64,000 nucleotides of DNA from Torreya grandis (taxonomy: Eukaryota > Streptophyta > Pinopsida > Cupressales > Taxaceae), in the NCBI GenBank assembly GCA_037957365.1, contig JARHVA010002685.1, positions 1,272,501 through 1,336,500 on the forward strand, given 5' to 3'. How positions within the stretch are numbered: position 1 is the first letter of the stretch; every line of letters begins with the position of its first letter. Both the position numbers and the translations under genes were made by a program. Under the pieces are notes generated by a model that worked only from the letters and a program-made list of their open reading frames with translations, had not been told where the DNA came from and searched no databases. Below, piece after piece: positions 62,372 through 64,000 of this stretch.

Positions 62372-64000
62372 ATTGGGATTAGAGTAAGTCCTTTATAAGA
62401 GGCTTGATAGCTTGAAGGTAATCCTAAAAACATAAGATGGATAATCTTGTGAAGGTCATGTTTGAAGACTCCATAATGGTACTATCAAGATTGACTAAGA
62501 ATAAGATGTACTATATTGAATCCAAGTCAAAAATCAAACCTAAGGACTTTGAAGATAGTTAAAAGTAAGAGCTTGTTGAAGGTGGTCTACATGGTCAGCT
62601 AGAATGGTAAAAGGAAGATGTTTCTCGACCTTGAGTGGATGTATTTTTGGATATATTTAATCATGTCATGAGGTTTATTGGTTTGAGAGTGAGTTTCAAA
62701 ACACATCTATAGTGGCAGGAAGGTTCAAAGTGGTGTGGTACCTAGTAGGACTATTTGATGGCCTAGTTCCTAAGCATGGAAATAGCTTATAGAGGCATGA
62801 TGATGAGTAAATGGATGTGTATGAGCTTGAAGGTGTATAATTATATTCTAAGGGAATTTTATAAATTTTTTGAGTTACGTATATGACTCTCAGAGTGAGC
62901 TAATGGGGTAAGTCTTTTATTGGTGGTCTTCTCATAGACCTTGTCTTAAAACCCTAGCTAGCATGATGAGGCATAATGATCAGGCTTGGAGGCTTATAGG
63001 AATATGTAATCATGGTATTAGTATGTATGACATGGTTATGAGGTAATTAGATCACTAAAATAAGTTTCAAATTTTTATCAAGGCCAATTATAAATTGTTA
63101 GTCTTAGGCCTAGTGTGTAAAGAAACCTAGTGAGGACTAATAAGGTGTCAAGCTGAGTTCTCAAGGTGCCTATAACTCATGGGAGTTTTACCAAATGTGT
63201 AATAGGTTTATTAAATCATTTTTATTAATTTTTAGGTCCTGAGGTAAAGGATAAATAAATAAAACAAGTTTTAAGGTCTCATATGTATGCATATTGAAGA
63301 GTTGCAAACTTGAGAAGGAACTTTTGATGCTCATTAGCATATGTAAACTCTGAATGGTGTCTTAATATATTTTGGAGAGATGGAAAAGTGTATTATAAAT
63401 TATTTCCAAGAATTAATATGTGTTTTAAAGTATAATACTATATGAACAATCATTAAACACTAAAACTGATCTAAAACCCTCTCAAAACATTTTTAATGAC
63501 CCGATTAGAGAGATCTTGTTGGAAGTGGCCTAGAATGGATTTTTAAGGATATTTTGATAACTATATGTGGTATAAAACTATTTAAATCATCTCAAAATTT
63601 TAATATTTTTTTATGAGAGTGAGTGAAACCTATATAAAAATCTTTATTTCTAAAGAATTAGATGTTACAAATAGGGGTATCTTGGTGAGTTATGTAGTGT
63701 TATTGGTCACTTAAGGAGGTTAAAAGTGATTGGTAATGTTACTAAGGTCATTTTTATACTTTATATCCATTATATATAAGTATATTTATCTTAGATATGA
63801 ATATCATGCTCAAATTCTGAAAAATAGAGGTATGAGGGTTTCAAGTTAATTTGTGACTATAAAACCTAGGTGTGCTTTCATGAAGAAAATGACTTTATCA
63901 TGAACTTGGAATTCATTATGTGTTATATGGATTTATTTTAGAGTTTTATTTAGTATATATCATGATTTAAATATACAATTGATATCAAGTTATAGATATG
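62372..64000 (+). mobile_element. G internal region 2, with primer site, to window edge
   Basis: It begins ATTGGGATTAGAGTAAG (primer site) and matches internal1 from 41002 to about 42600. Shared phrases include CTTGAAGGTAATCCTA, GGTGTGGTACCTAGTAGGA, AATGATCAGGCTTGGAGG and TATGAGGGTTTCAAGTT. The first 40 codons after ATG 62437 are open (MDNLVKVMFEDSIMVLSRLT), then stops accumulate. The 3' part lies beyond the window. Confidence 0.75.

Larger units (their letters stand above)
37790..64000 (+). mobile_element. Tandem LTR element G: LTR1-internal1-LTR2-internal2
   Basis: LTR1 (about 37790-41001) and LTR2 (43730-46690 plus 62111-62371) align along their full 3.2 kb. Internal1 (41002-43729) and internal2 (62372 to the window end) also align from the primer site onward. 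The copies therefore lie as a head-to-tail tandem sharing LTR2, rather than as a simple LTR-internal-LTR element. LTR2 is split by element F. No Gag or Pol domain was recognised in the internal parts, so G looks like a non-coding, large-LTR (LARD-like) element. Confidence 0.75.

Noticed and set aside
1..64000. Host protein genes, tRNA/rRNA genes, CRISPR arrays, organelle DNA
   Set aside because: None supported: there are no conserved exon structures, cloverleaf sequences, rRNA segments or regularly spaced repeats; everything recognisable is retrotransposon-derived.

Overview
The window is a strongly A+T-rich piece of a plant nuclear genome that appears to consist almost entirely of old, nested LTR retrotransposons. 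The sequence shows degenerate Ty3/gypsy gag, protease, reverse transcriptase, RNase H and integrase remnants, tRNA-primer sites next to LTR ends, polypurine tracts, and LTR pairs with target-site duplications. CG dinucleotides are scarce, and most in-frame stops look like C-to-T changes (CAA/CAG/CGA/TGG to stop), as expected from methylated, decaying DNA. This suggests a seed plant with a large, repeat-rich genome; the species cannot be named from this sequence. I see no convincing host gene, tRNA, rRNA or CRISPR array. All coding features are broken.

Layout, left to right. Element A (minus, 1 to about 7130, running off the left edge): protease linker, gag, a leader with many W-box-like TTGAC motifs, and a tentative LTR. 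It appears to sit inside element B (minus, about 7130-11153), which has gag, a leader, a primer site and a 1.5-kb 5' LTR. B sits in the integrase of element E (plus, 11154-11775). 11776-15930 is unassigned. Element C (minus, 16037-22674) is complete: 0.74-kb LTRs, gag, no pol, and a near-perfect target duplication. C is inserted inside the integrase of element D (minus, 15940-16036 plus 22675-30109 and its LTR beyond), whose polymerase has lost its catalytic blocks. 30110-37093 holds LTR-like non-coding DNA and an A-rich tract. A minus-strand polypurine tract/LTR junction (element H) lies at 37093.

The right half, about 37790-64000, is one tandem structure, G: LTR, internal, LTR, internal. 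Its second LTR is split at 46690/62104 by a 15.4-kb element F flanked by a 7-bp duplication. F is the most interesting object here. It has 5.6-kb LTRs and a gag-type internal region without pol. In the U3 part of both LTRs, sense-strand and upstream of the TATA box, it carries a decayed coding frame of about 1000 codons that I do not recognise.

Functionally nothing here looks able to move by itself. A, or relatives elsewhere, could have supplied enzymes to the gag-only elements B/C and F. A, B and C share a conserved leader block with two predicted hairpins, which may mark RNA that is packaged in common.
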